DNA from: Euwallacea fornicatus
Lineage: Eukaryota > Arthropoda > Insecta > Coleoptera > Curculionidae
Reading direction: 5' to 3'
DNA: 64,000 nt
NCBI RefSeq assembly: GCF_040115645.1
Contig: NC_089561.1
Coordinates: 2,170,001-2,234,000, forward strand
The translations under genes were made by a program, and so were the position numbers. The notes under the pieces were generated by a model. That model worked only from the letters and a program-made list of their open reading frames with translations. It had not been told where the DNA came from and made no database searches. This document shows, piece after piece, positions 1 through 13,400 of this stretch (positions within the stretch are counted from its first letter, which is position 1; each line of letters opens with the position of its first letter).

Positions 1-3000
1 GTTATCACAAAGGCCTGATACTTCTTGCCCTGAAGCTTGTACTAAAGTGAAAAGGAGCCCCGGAAACTTAGCGAATAGCATAACCGCAATTCTAATTTAG
101 TTCGAGGCGAGGTCTTTGATAAATTAGAACTAAGATATCAGTCTTGTCTGTGCCATCATCAATGTTAAAGGAGCCCCAATTTCACAATTTCGTTTTGGTG
201 TAATAAATCCCTCCAAACATACTTGTGTTAGCGTCTACATAAGACGTATTTGATTGGAGTTCAGCTTTATGTTGATTTTATCGCTCTTTGAAAACATAAA
301 CCCCTCTCAATAGCTCATAAATTGGAATCGATTAGGCTAAAAGCTGATATATTGTAAAAGAGGATTCAGTAATAATCTCCATCGACTGGGGAATTATTTG
401 AATTTCAGACAGAATGGGGGTGGTGGTCGATTCATGGCCCGGGACGTATTATTTCAGAGGGAAGGATTCGAATGGAAATTCCAAAACCCTCTGGATGTAA
501 AATTAGGTTAAACCGGTAGTTTTTGATATTAATGAATTTTTAGGTCTCAAAATATCGTGCTAAAGGGGGATATTTGAGTGAAACAAAAATATGCCTTAAT
601 CCCCTTTCAAAGCCCTTCAAGAGGAACAGAGGAAAGGCTGAGAAATAAAGCGAATTTTAATATCACTTAAGTTCTGCGGACGATTTTAGTTGCTACTCGA
701 GTAAATCCTCTCGGTTCGGAAATTAAATTGCATATTTTCCCATGTAAATGATTATTGTGCAGACTGGAAAGAAGAATTATTTTAAAAGTTAATGATGTTG
801 CAGAACATCGGGGAATATCGGGGAAACTTAAGCATAACCCGGCAAAAATCATGCAAATATCGATATATCACTTTTTGCCGGCATGCAAAATCCTCGAAAA
901 CTATTTTATGTGCTCCAGTCAGACGATATAGGAATCTCTGCTTAAAATTCATGGAGTGGAGCATTTGGTTACGAAGGGAAAGTGAGGCCCATGTAACTAA
1001 GGGAATGTCATGAAACGTGGCGAATTAAAACTTTTGCAGTCCTAACAAATACGGCCTCATTTAGAAGTGCAAATATTGCGATACGCAGAAAAAGCAAATA
1101 GTTTGCTTGAATAAACTCTCGCATGCATATGCACGTTGTTTATACAAATTTGCCAATATTAGCATATCATATTTGAGGGTTCAAATCTAAACCTCATTAA
1201 TATTCCAAATAAAGAATGGTCGATATTGCGCAACCATTCAGTGCGGTTATAATAATATGTTCCTATTTAGATTTGCCAATGAATTATTTGCTGCTGATTT
1301 ATAATAATAGAAAACTGCACCTGGACATCTGAGAATTTCATCGGGTCCCCTTGGGACGCGCAGACATCTCCCAGAGTCACTTCACGTTACCTTCCGCTTG
1401 TACATACATTCCCTTAAGGGTTCCAAATGATTTAAAGTAACATTTTCTCAGACCGAATTACTCAGATTGCCCGATAAAACGTCCAGAAAGGCTCATTAAA
1501 TCCACGAGAAAATTCCCAAAAAATAACGTAAGTCATACCTCTCTGGGTTATGCCGAAAAATTAAAGAATATTCCTTGGGTCACTCGCTAGGTTAAAAAAA
1601 CTTTTAATTTGATTTAAAAAGCCTCGATTTGCTCATTGATTCGCTATATAACTGTAGGATCCAGTGGTCAAACCGACCACCCTGTGCATAGCTTTTAATT
1701 GTGTATTTTGATTAGGTCGAGACTCCATCGGAAAGGTGGCGGATTGTAAATAGAGTTAGGGTTAAGTTGTCGTTAAGCAGGTGATGTGCCCCTTTGGCAC
1801 GCCCATGGTAGACTTTGGTTCGTCCGTGAGAATTCCCACCGAGATACTTTGTCGGCATCGGTATTACTTATGATAAGCTTCGTCGGCCCTAATGATGCAG
1901 ACGCAATTACCGCCGACGAAGGATCTCTTATCAGCTTCAGCACCACGATCCAATGCGACGGGTAGTGCACGCGGTGTCGATGGCACCCCCAACTAGGGTA
2001 CGCCCATGGTGCGCCGCCAGGGGGTTTAGCATTTAAGACTTTCCCGAAAATGGGAAATTCCTATTCTGTTCCAACTCCAATTTCTGTTGATGTTCGATTC
2101 GATTTCAGAGTGAAGAGGAAAGCCCCGTTCACCCTCATAAACACAGCTTTGAATTATACCCTAGACTAACGAAATAAAAACTGTCAAAGTGATGTCGATG
2201 AAAAATCTAGAAATTATATTTGTTATATCACTCGGAGTTCTGTACAAAATATTCTTCGGGTCTGTGTCTTGGTACCAGAAATCGCCGTAAAAACTTTGAC
2301 TTTTTGCACCGAAAAAGGGTTCCTATGAATATTCAGTGGTGAAATCAATTATTACTCTCCTACAATTTTTCTGCTGGATACTAGCTAAAGTTCTAGAAGC
2401 GTTTAGGTGGTGATGTCGGTTTAATAATTTTCAATTTTAAAAAGGAGAGAAAGACAGATAAAAAGAGAGAGATAAAAAAATATTTTTGCCAAAAAATACT
2501 TAACACTGAAGACCTGTTGTTCAGGTTACAAGGGAAAGAAGATGAGTCATCAATTCATCTTCTAGTTGTCTATTTTCAAATAGATTTTTGACGATTACAG
2601 CATGTATTTTGGACTCGGCAGTTCCTACAATTTGTGCGGTAGACTACTGCGCCAGGCGCTGCCGGACGGCTTACCAGTGTCCACAAATCGAACTGCTGGT
2701 CTTCCACCGTTTACATGTATTGTTTGCACGTTGCTCGTCAAAAGAAACGGCGGGACAATGAGGGATCGAGACAATTCCGGGTAAGGCTAAAAATTTCGAA
2801 ACCCCAAAACGACCCTGACAATCTGGCACCGCCGCACGAACTGCCGAAGACACGTCACGCCAGTTGCAGCCGCGCCACTTTTAAAATAAAAGAGCGGAGC
2901 CGCGTTGCCAGTTTATGTAGTTAATTCCTGAAGTTTTAAAATTTTTCAGTGTTCGAAAAGCTGATAACTTCGACCGGCACTCACTCGCGAGACGACCAGA

Positions 3001-4420
3001 CCCTACAGCCGTGACTTGTTTCCACCTCAAATCAGTTCATTTATCGTGTAAATCCTCATCACCGGCCCAGTCCGAAAACAGGTTTTATTCGTGTCAAGAG
3101 CAAAATTCGGCAACTTTCGGGACTGGCAACAAAAGTTGCTTTATGTGGTAACACTGCACCAGACCTGGAGCGGGCAAACATCAGTTTCAGACAGATTCAA
3201 CGTAACACTGTTTCATGCCGGGATAAATTCTAATGGGGGAGAATATAAACGGAGAAATTAATTTAAACTCTAAACTGGAATTTGACTTCCTGCTTGAAAT
3301 TATCTTGCGGTCGGACACGAGAAACAATTTAAATTAAAAAAAATAAAATGAAGTTCTAGAATGAAATAGAGCGGCATAAAAGCGGTGTACGTATAACGTG
3401 GGGCTCCTTGGGGAAGGTTTTGTTGTGGCGCATCTACGTGTAATGTCTTATTTATAGCTTAAGTATTCCCTATTGGAACAAAGTCCGCTCCTTATCATGC
3501 CCAGCAAAATTCTTTATTTTAGACACATTTCATTTGCTGACAGAACGCTCTAATAAATTAGGGCTTGTTCGCTGATAATGGAAAAACGTAATTACTAATA
3601 AATTGTCTCAATTGTGGTTAGCGCAACGTCATTACTCCATGAATTATAGCTTCACACCCCAATTGGCAAATCAGGATATTTCCGCAATTAGATTTAGGAT
3701 TGTTTGGTATAACAATTCATTTAGTCCTATTGATGACAGGTGATAATTTTAGTTAATTGATTGCTTGTGTAATTTAAAGCGATGTTACCGAGAGAAGCAA
3801 AAGTAGCCCTGTTTTTGGTGTCAAAGGCCTTTCCAGCTCGAAAGCTGAGTTAGCCAAACCCTGTAAAAGGGATTCGCCCGCATAAATTAGGAGGTTTATC
3901 AAACCCCTACGATCGAGCAAAACCTCCAGTGCTCATTCCCCGGAAACGTGAACTTGTCAAATTTTATCGGTCTGGCTGAACATCTACAAGGCAGTTCGGC
4001 TGCTGAATGAATTAGAGACTAATTATTGTGGCCTCAAAGGAGAACTCAAGTTTTCTAGATGGCAACGATAATCGAGTTATTTGCGAGTATTGAACGATCA
4101 GAAGTTCGGTTGGGGGGATTTACCCGTTTAACTCAATAAGATGAACTTATTCTAATAGACCAAACTTTCGGCATTCGGCAACTTTTTGTGATCAGCATAC
4201 TTTTCCGCAAGGTTACATCTTCAATCCGGCTTTTCGGAACTAAATTTTTAACTTCATGAATTTAAAGCAGGACATTTGCATTTTGGTCTCACTAAGTAAT
4301 TCGGGTGCCCAAACTTTCGAAACCACACGAAGGGGTTGTTTTGCTCGCATAAATTTACCTTAATCTAAGTTCCAGAAACCAGGCAATATTGGTTTAAGTG
4401 GAGGATCTGAATGTACTTAC
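1..4420. other. Intronic sequence left of the third adhesion-gene exon
   Basis: No further exon of the minus-strand adhesion gene, no RNA gene and no recognisable transposase was seen here. Two patches are richer in GC than their surroundings: about 1770-2030 (open on the minus strand, 1970-1773) and about 2590-2920 (open on both strands). Neither resembles a family I know. A later exon of the gene could be hidden here. Confidence 0.4.
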
Positions 4421-7400
4421 TCAGTATTTCAATAGTGTGTATTAGATCTCCCGGCGAGCCATCCCCAATTTGACACGTGTAATCTCCCTGATCGGCATGT
4501 TTGATGTCCTTGATTTGCAAATTGTACCCCACAAGGGAAATGCGGGGGTCCATTGTTATCTTTTGCTGCCCGGCACTGAGCAACGTCGATCCACGCTTCC
4601 ACACAATGACAAATGCACCTGAAATCACATGCAAATTTTGCTTTTATTCGTTGGTCAAGCAGCAACGAAAGGGAGAATTTATCAGGGAAAAAGCGCGGAA
4701 ATTTCAAAAGTTGGTGATGCGTGGCCGTCGATATTGACCTCCCACAAAGCAAAATATGCCCCCTGTAAAATATAACGTTGAAAATCGACGATACCGACAG
4801 GGTGCACTAGAGATGCAATTAATAATATACAGAGTGTTCAGTAAATTATTAAAACTTGAACGTACACTTTCTCTTTAAGGTAGCCCCAAAGAAGAAAGTC
4901 TAATGGGGACAAGTCAGGTGATCCTGGTGGCCAGTTCACTGGACCATTACGTCCTACCCATTTTTCAGGAAACTTCTCATTTAAAGCGTCTCGCGTCACA
5001 CGAGCAAAATGGGCTGGACATCCATCCTGCTGATGCCCCAGAGCAACTCTTCGATCAAAAGTAAGGTTTTCATCAAAACTGGTAGGTCATTTAATAGAAA
5101 AATACGATATTTCTCTCCATTTAAATTGTTTTCGAAAAATAATGGTCCTATTAATTTGTGGCCAACAATGCCGCAACAAACATTAATTGATCAAGACCTT
5201 TTATGTTCTACTTATTTTAGCCAGTGATTGGTGAATTTTTATTTTCCATTATTCATTGTTTTTGCATAATTTAAGTCATGTGTTATTTTAAATGTGCCCC
5301 TTCATTTTTTATGATATCCGAAAAACAAGAAATTTCAAAAAAAAACCTTCCCATAAAAAATATTTAGTCTTTTTAGCTCTTTGCAGGTTTGTAAAAAAGT
5401 TGCCCTTCAAATGCCCTTTAAATAGCATTGAATAAAAATTTGCTTATATTCGTTAGACATATCCTTTCATAACAAATAATTATTGTTTGAAACTTTTTTT
5501 TAATTTAAAATATGGTTTCGCAAATATTCGCTTGGGTCACTTTAAATGAAACACCCTGTAGAATCCAACGGTAGTGGGGGCAGACGATGGAAATAAAATG
5601 GTGGACCATCTGACAAATTCGAAGCAGGAAGGTCGAGGGGTAAGTCCGTTTTCAGCAACACATCTTTGCCATGACAAATTGAGATTACAGTTACAATCTT
5701 AAAAATTCCTATGAAAACCTTGATCGAGTTTGGACAAGTCGCGAGAACGTTTTTCGGCGCGAACCCAATGACGATTTCTGAGGCGATAATGGGAACAAAG
5801 CAGGTGTGGAGGAGAGGGGGGAGGGGGTCACTCCGGAAGTCACGGAGGAGGCAGAGGTGGTGGTTCCGGCAGGGGCCGCGGTGGTGGGAATAGGAACGAA
5901 GGACGTTTTGACAAAAGCAAAGATATTTATGACAGGAACGGAGGGGGGCGGGAGGAGCCTCCTAAACCTAAAGAAATCTACGTGCGAGTGGAACGAGTGA
6001 CAGATGACGATTTGCTCGCTACCACCGTCACTTCAAAGATGCATTTTATGAAGTTAGACGAGACTGAGGTGAAGAGGTAATAAGAGACAATATTCCCCAA
6101 CCATTTGCGAGCTTCAGTAAGTTGCACGACACGTGAGTCATCACAGAGTGACGCAAAGGTTCCCCCACATTCATCCGAGAAGTTTTTGCCGTTGGTGTTG
6201 GCAAGTCTGGTTAATTTTCACATTTTTGGCCTATAACATATACTACATATATATGTTGATATACTCGCTGCATGTATGTACCAGCTATCAGTTGTTCTGT
6301 AATCGGTTGAACTGCATAAAAAGAAAATGAAGACGGCCGTCATTGTTCGCACGATTGGTATCAAGAAATGGGCAGTCTACGACACGGTAAAACGCTCCGA
6401 AGAGATCGGAGGAACTGCAGACCCTCCTCGTACCAATCAGACGACTACCGCTACGAGATAGTGCTACCGAACGCCATATTCTGAAGTTCTATAAACAAAA
6501 TGGCGAAAAAGCTCGGGATCGATCGAAAAAGTGCATTCCGAACCACACCCGTCACCGACTTCGGTGTCTCCTGTCAGATGTGACAGATTGGAAACCGGAA
6601 TTCCGTAATTGTCATTTGGTTTCGTTCTCCCATTGGCCGACTCCATCGAGTTCCTATTCAAGAGCTTTGCCCTGGGGCATAACTGACGGTTTGTGCATCT
6701 TTACAATAATCGCTAAATTTATGCCCAGAAACTATCTTAGTCAGGTGTGGAGACATCTTGCTGTAAGCAAAGCCTACAAGTAATGGCAAATTTACAAGTT
6801 GAACCTAGCTCTAATGGAGTCCATTTATCCAGCATAAAGGTTAACATAATGTGGGTAAATGTAGCTCCTCTGAAGCTCCATGTACCTTCGCTGAAAATCA
6901 GCTCTCCGGCCCTTTTTGATTGACCATATGGTTTCGTTAGGTTTATTTAGCAAGATTGGCCGATATTTATTTAGGATCGACCTAAATTTCGTCGTGATTA
7001 AGCATTGCTTGCCCAACTGGATTTCATCTCTCTTTTCAGCACCACCATTACTTGTTAAAAGCTGACACATCAACATGAATTTTTAACTTTTCCTCAATCC
7101 TCCAATGTCTTAAATATTGGCACAATTCAGTTTTATGGCCCTTTGTTCGCCCGGCAAAGAGCAGGAAGTGCAATTTGAACGTTCTATGGATACACAATGC
7201 CAAAGCTACGTTTCGAGGTGGAAATTAGCTTAAGCAAATTGCTGCAAAGTACATATTAAAAACTTCACATCGTTTACTCTATTGTTACTTAGACTCACAT
7301 TTGCTCAAGAATAACGTATCGGTGAAGGAGTTACAGTATGGAGCCCTAAATGGAATTGCAGGCTTAAAAAACGTCTCCATGAAGGTAGCGCTTTAACATG

Positions 7401-10400
7401 TTATTAGCATCCCTTTTGCGGGTTTCACCCACGCATATATATGGGGGAAAACCTTTTATTCCCAGGCGTTTGTTCGAATATTCGAGATGATGAATGAGCG
7501 CTAGAATCTTTCTTTATAACAGTTTTACTGAATTATTTCCTTAATAATAAAGACATAAAACTAAAGGGTTGTTTACGTGCATGGATAACCGCTAGATGAG
7601 TGACTGGCGTTAATTCAGTTATAGCACACCAAGTTGCATGTCAAAAGGCCGTTTAAAGGGGTTGGAAAAGGGGTGCTAACATTTTATACTTAGTTCGTAA
7701 ATTAAAAAAATTATCACTATCGACGATGTTTTTTATTCGTGAGAGTAAACTGAGCACTATTAAATTGAAAAGCCGTTTAAAACCCTTCTTAAGAATCTCC
7801 ACTATTTAATGTCCATCAGGCATACGAGACAAACACATCATTTCGGTCAGAAGGGCATTGCTTAACCCGGAAAAACATGTTAAATGGTGTTGCTCATGGG
7901 GGATAATGACAAAGAAAACGTTTATTTTCCCTCGTTTTATGAAGGGATGTTTCTTTTCATAAGAATCTTTTCAACTCAAGTTGTTAATAAATTGGCAATT
8001 ACCATCAGAAATCGTCCGGAAGCGCTTCGAGATATAACAGAGCAATAACTGTGTGTTGCAATTTTGACATGAAAAATCAGCCGATTTGTATGGGAATTTA
8101 CGAAGAGATTTATACAGGGTGTAACAGATCATCAGATAGATATTTCGAGGGGCGATAGTACTCTGCAAAATACTAAATAAATGTCAATAGACTCATGATC
8201 AAAAACGCACTATATTTCATATACAAAGTAGGAAAGTAAACATTTTTTCTCACGTTTTGCCCTTTTCTCACGTATACCTCGAAATAATTTTTTTAATTTT
8301 CATTTTCCCATTTTCGAAAGGAAAAACGGAAGTTTCGGTCTTTTTAGAAGAGTTGCAAATCTGTTAGATATCCAAATTTGGTTCGTGCATGATGGTGCGC
8401 CAGTCAATTTCAGTATGGAGGTGAAGGAGTTCCTGGATCATCGTTTTAACGACTGTTGAAAAAGTTGAGGGGGCTTTCTAGGACGCTCCACCTGAATATT
8501 CTGAACTTTTTTTGGAGCGCCTAAACTCATTACAGTAGAGACCCCAACTGAAATAAAAACGAAATAACGAAATGGAAGAACAGATTTGTGCAACAGCATC
8601 CGCAATGTTTCTGGAATATTTGAGAGAATCCGTTGGTCTATAAGGTAAAGAGTGGAGTCCCGCATTTCAGCCGAAGGGGAAAATTTTCAACAGTTTTCAT
8701 AACTTTATTTTGTTACGAATTGCTTCAGATAGATAAAAGATACGAATATATTGCGTAAGACCGAAAAGATTAAAAACTGAAGAAGCATTTTAAATGTGGT
8801 ATCAGAATTCATAGAGGATGTTGCAAAAAATATATGCAAAGCAGAAAATGGTACCTAACCGAAAACCATAACGTCCTGCCTATAGTTACCGACGATATCG
8901 ACATTTCGATATAGAGATAAAAAAGAAATTTCAAAAATTTTACTCAAGTTATACGCGAGAAAAACGCAAATTTTGAGAAGAAATGCGAAATTCTGCTACC
9001 CTGTATATCGAGAATGGTGCTTTCTGACTACAGGTCTATTAGCGTTTTTTAATTATTTTGCAAGTACTATTGCCCTCTGAAATATCTAGACGATGATACG
9101 TTACACCCTGTATGAAACGAAAGCTGAATTGAGGGAAATATTTTGCATTCTTCGTAATTAAGCAAGATAATGTGTATCCACTAACCAGTCAATATTCCCA
9201 GTTCGAACCAGGAATATGCTAAAATATTTATGTATGTTTACAGTCAGTGCAGTGCAATAAACAGTAAACGGTTTTGCCAACAATGAGGTAATAAAACGTA
9301 GGAAGTGAGGTGCCCTGATTAAACACAATTAGCATTTACCGAAATTCCCCTGGCATATCGTACGTGTTTCGGATATTACATGTTGGTGCTTGAAATTTCG
9401 ATGGAGGGTACACAAACAACATAGGAAAACGTGTTATTTCAGTTTACTGTTCTACTGGAACTGGCAAACAATCAGAATCAATTTTTAAAAAACGTATATT
9501 AACACATCCCCCCTGGCTCTGCCCTCTTCCTCCTAGTTCCCATAGTGCTCCCTTTCCACATCTACTTCATCTACATGTTAGCACTCTGCATCCTAACCCA
9601 ATATCTCCCGGGTGATTGCTATAAAATTAATCAATTTCTCCAACCAAAATTGGTGAATTTTAAGAGAAGAAAGAACCCGTGAAAAATTTCTAATTTATTT
9701 TGGTCAAATATGGAAAAATGCTACAAAAATGGCAGCTAATGGTGAAGTCATTCCAATCCGCAATATGTCTTCGTCACTTTCGTCTTTTTCTTTGTTCAAT
9801 CGTTTATTTTTCCGGGAAACGTGAATCGCATTTCGTACCTCTGCTAAAGTACGTCGTGAGTTTTTCAGTATGGTAACTCTTCTGCCTGACATGTACCATA
9901 AGTGTTCTATAGGGGAAAAATCAGGAGAGCGCGGAGGTCAAGGAAACACAGTAGCGTTGCGATGTGCATTATCTTGCTGGGAAAGCATGTTTCCAGAAGG
10001 CTGAATGTATTGTACTGGTTCTAAGACTCCCCGTGGATAAAGCTTTATGTAATCAATTGTGCTACTACTGCAACTAAATACATATTCCAATTCTGATTGA
10101 ATTCGATGCATTAATTACGGGTGCTGCAACTTTTATGATAAGTGGTATATGTATGTGAGCATCCTTTGTCCATGTTGAAACTATTAATCAATTATCTGAA
10201 AAGATCACGGGGTTCTGGCTCTAAATTCCTCTCAAGATAAGTGCGAGAAAATGGTAAAAGGGCTGTCACGAATCCCCTCGCATTTCTTGTTAATGTTAAG
10301 ATCATTAATTGGCATTATCTGAAAGTGGTACAGGGTTTTGGTACCAAGCTCTTCCCCAGATTAGCGTGGGAAGAGAGGGTTGTTTATAAATTCCCTTAGC

Positions 10401-13400
10401 GTAGGTGAGAATGACGTTTAGGGATTTGGTACCCGTGGGAAAAAGGGTGGGCAGCCCTTCCATCTTATCGGTTCTCTCACGAAGAGGGGATGTGTTCTGT
10501 GTGTGGATACCGGGTTGTATCGGGATATTCCATTTTTGGTTCACGGAGAATAAAGAAGTGCTCTGAGAATTGTGTCGTTTCTCTCCACCCGTGAACCGCG
10601 AACCTTACGTGTACGTTTCACCTAGTGTGCGTAAGTAATTTGATCTAAATTGCTAATTAATCTAATGAAGTAAATTACGAGGCAGGGATCCAAGGGCGGA
10701 ATTTATTATAGATAACTAGAATTATTAATTTGATTTGATATACTACTGGTACAATGTACATACATATTCATAGAATATCTTCATATCCCATTTAAAAATG
10801 TGCATAAATTTCCGGCACCGTATCTCTTTGACATTTACCGCTACATGTTAGCAACCCCCACAGTTAGAAATTCATAATATACTGATCCGTCAGAGTAATT
10901 AGACCCCGAAACAACTATTCTGTGGGGGAAATTAACAGAGTTCAAGCGGTTAGTTAGATTATATTTAAGGGCGCGTAATGGAATTTGGCTAAGGGTCGAA
11001 ATGGGGCGAACAAAGTGCCATCAGGCTGTCCAAATTTAGTTTGCCTAAGTAAGTTAGAAATTAAGTAATTAATCGATTCAGTTTCGATAAGTGTTATTGC
11101 TGAATATTAAGATCTGAAATATAATATATGCTTTAAACTGATGAGCCCGGAATCAGTGACCCGGTATGATCGCAAGACTGAACGCACTAATCCGCAAAAT
11201 AAACAGCCGAACCGAGCAGAATCACCGGATTCGAGTGTAGGGTACACACTCATTACTTTACTTTAAGCTGAAAAGGGATTAATTCCATCAAACCCGCTGT
11301 ACCCATAATGATGGAATTACGGAATTTCAGCTTTGTTTTAAAACGTTTCCTACCTTTCATCTAATCCCGAGTAATGTATTTCCCGATCCATCAAATTGAC
11401 GTTTATTCGTAGATTTACGCAGCCATGATGTGCGCGCAACTACTACTGAAGTACACTAAAATTCGGCTGCGATACTTTTTCCCACCAACTTTCAAGGTCA
11501 AGAACTAAAATGTCCACCCAGCTGAGCTGCAGCGGCGTACTTGTCGTATTTTCGACCTTCCGGAAGAAATCTGCCAATTTTAACTTAAAAAAAATGATAA
11601 TAATTTGTAGAGAAATAAATTTTTATTTAGTGCCCTTGCAAATCGAACACTAACTGAAATTGTTCAAATAAGTCTGGATCAAGTTAGTTTTCCGTTGTTT
11701 GCAACCGCAAATCATAATTACAATTTATAATAAGTGCTGAAAGTGCCGGGGGTACGCCACTGGAGACACATCCTCATACGTTTTTTCATGTTTTGAAAGG
11801 CCGCAGCCAGCCAGCACTAACTTCTTCAGTAATGACTTGTCACAGTCGCTCCGAGTACGTAAACGATTTTTGTTCACGATGTCCTTCGAGTAATCAAACA
11901 AACAAATAGTCCAGAGCTGTCAAATCCGGCGATCTTGCAGGCCATACGTTTTCGATAAAGTCTATCGCTATAAAATGCCTCCAGAAATGTTTCGGACGTC
12001 CAATCAAATATGAGTAAAAAACGATCTGTTCGCCTCTGATTAATGACTTCTCTGACAATGGATGAAAGGAGTTTTAATAATCTTTCAACGATAGGTCCAC
12101 TATTTTGACGAGGCGGGCCCTCCAACGATTGTGGCTCGCACTGTAGAAAACTAATACGAATTTTTCCTTTTGACTTTCAAGCCGAGACATTTTTTTTCCG
12201 AGGCCGGATTTAACCTGCGGCTTCAAAGTCATAAAAGTCGATCCCCCTAATACAATTTCCGTATGCCTCAGCATATCTATATTCATAAAAAGTTTAAGCG
12301 GGTTATTATGCGCCGGCACTTTCTCCATTATACCCGTTGCACAATAACGTAATCCCTCTTAGACCCCACATTAAGTAGTTTGCTATTATTAAGCGCTTTC
12401 GCTTTTACGTGCTCTAAAAGAAGGGTTGCTCGCTTTTTTATTCTTGCCATTTAACCTTTTAACCGCGTTCTGGCCAACGTACAATTCGCAAGTAAAAAGC
12501 TTCTCCATCCACGGATTTTTCAATGCATGTTTGAGGAGAAAGGAAGGACTAAAAGACCTTTAAATGGGGTTTACACGTGATGCATCTAAATCTCCTGGTG
12601 GCACCCCTGTCCTGGTAAACATCACCCATTTAGTTAGTTATTCGTATAAATTTAATGATTTATATTATATAATTTATCGTCAGTCTTCCCTCAAATCCTA
12701 ATGAGCTTAAAACTATATCGATCTAAATACTTTGCCTTCTACGTCCTTCGTTTAAACGAAAACACTTCTGAATTCATAAAAACACTATGAAAAAAAGACT
12801 TCTCGGCCCCTGAGCGCTGATGGCATTCAGTATTACAGGCCAAAAACCGAAATTTATAAATTTTCTTCAGCAATGAAAACCAACATTTAGGCCAACTACT
12901 TCAAGAAACACAAAGAATACGGGAAGTAACGGGCCATCGGCATGGCATTCCCTACCAAAATCCCTTTCCAAAATTTCCCAAAGATAACCAAATCGCATCG
13001 CATCCTGTGTCCTTTACACGCCCCATTCCCCCGAAAACTCCACCTTTGACCGTCCGCCTGAAACTGCTTCACAATGCTTCAACATTTCCAGTCTTGAACT
13101 CAAAACAAAGTGCCCCGACATTGGGCGCCGATGCATTTATTATACAGGGTGTGCCGTAATAATATGTCAAAAATTCGGGGGTGAATTTGTGGATGATTTC
13201 AAGAAAGAGATTTTACATGAAAATTAGTCCGTGTGAAGTGTCATGTTGATAAAAAATTATGACTTGTGTTTTTTCCTTATAAGCCCCTCGCGACATTAAA
13301 TACTTTTATGAAAATTGGGAGCTGTGAAACCGGCCTAGAGGGACATCTTTTAAGAGCAAAAGGATATTTGTTAATTCACCAGCGGCGCTCCCATTGATGT

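Noticed and set aside
1773..1970. GC-rich minus-strand open frame as an exon of the adhesion gene
   Set aside because: It shows none of the Ig-domain landmarks (no Cys/Trp/DxGxYxC pattern) and no matching splice borders.
5561..6130. Functional vasa gene
   Set aside because: Only the pre-helicase region is present, with stops and a frameshift, and no helicase core follows.
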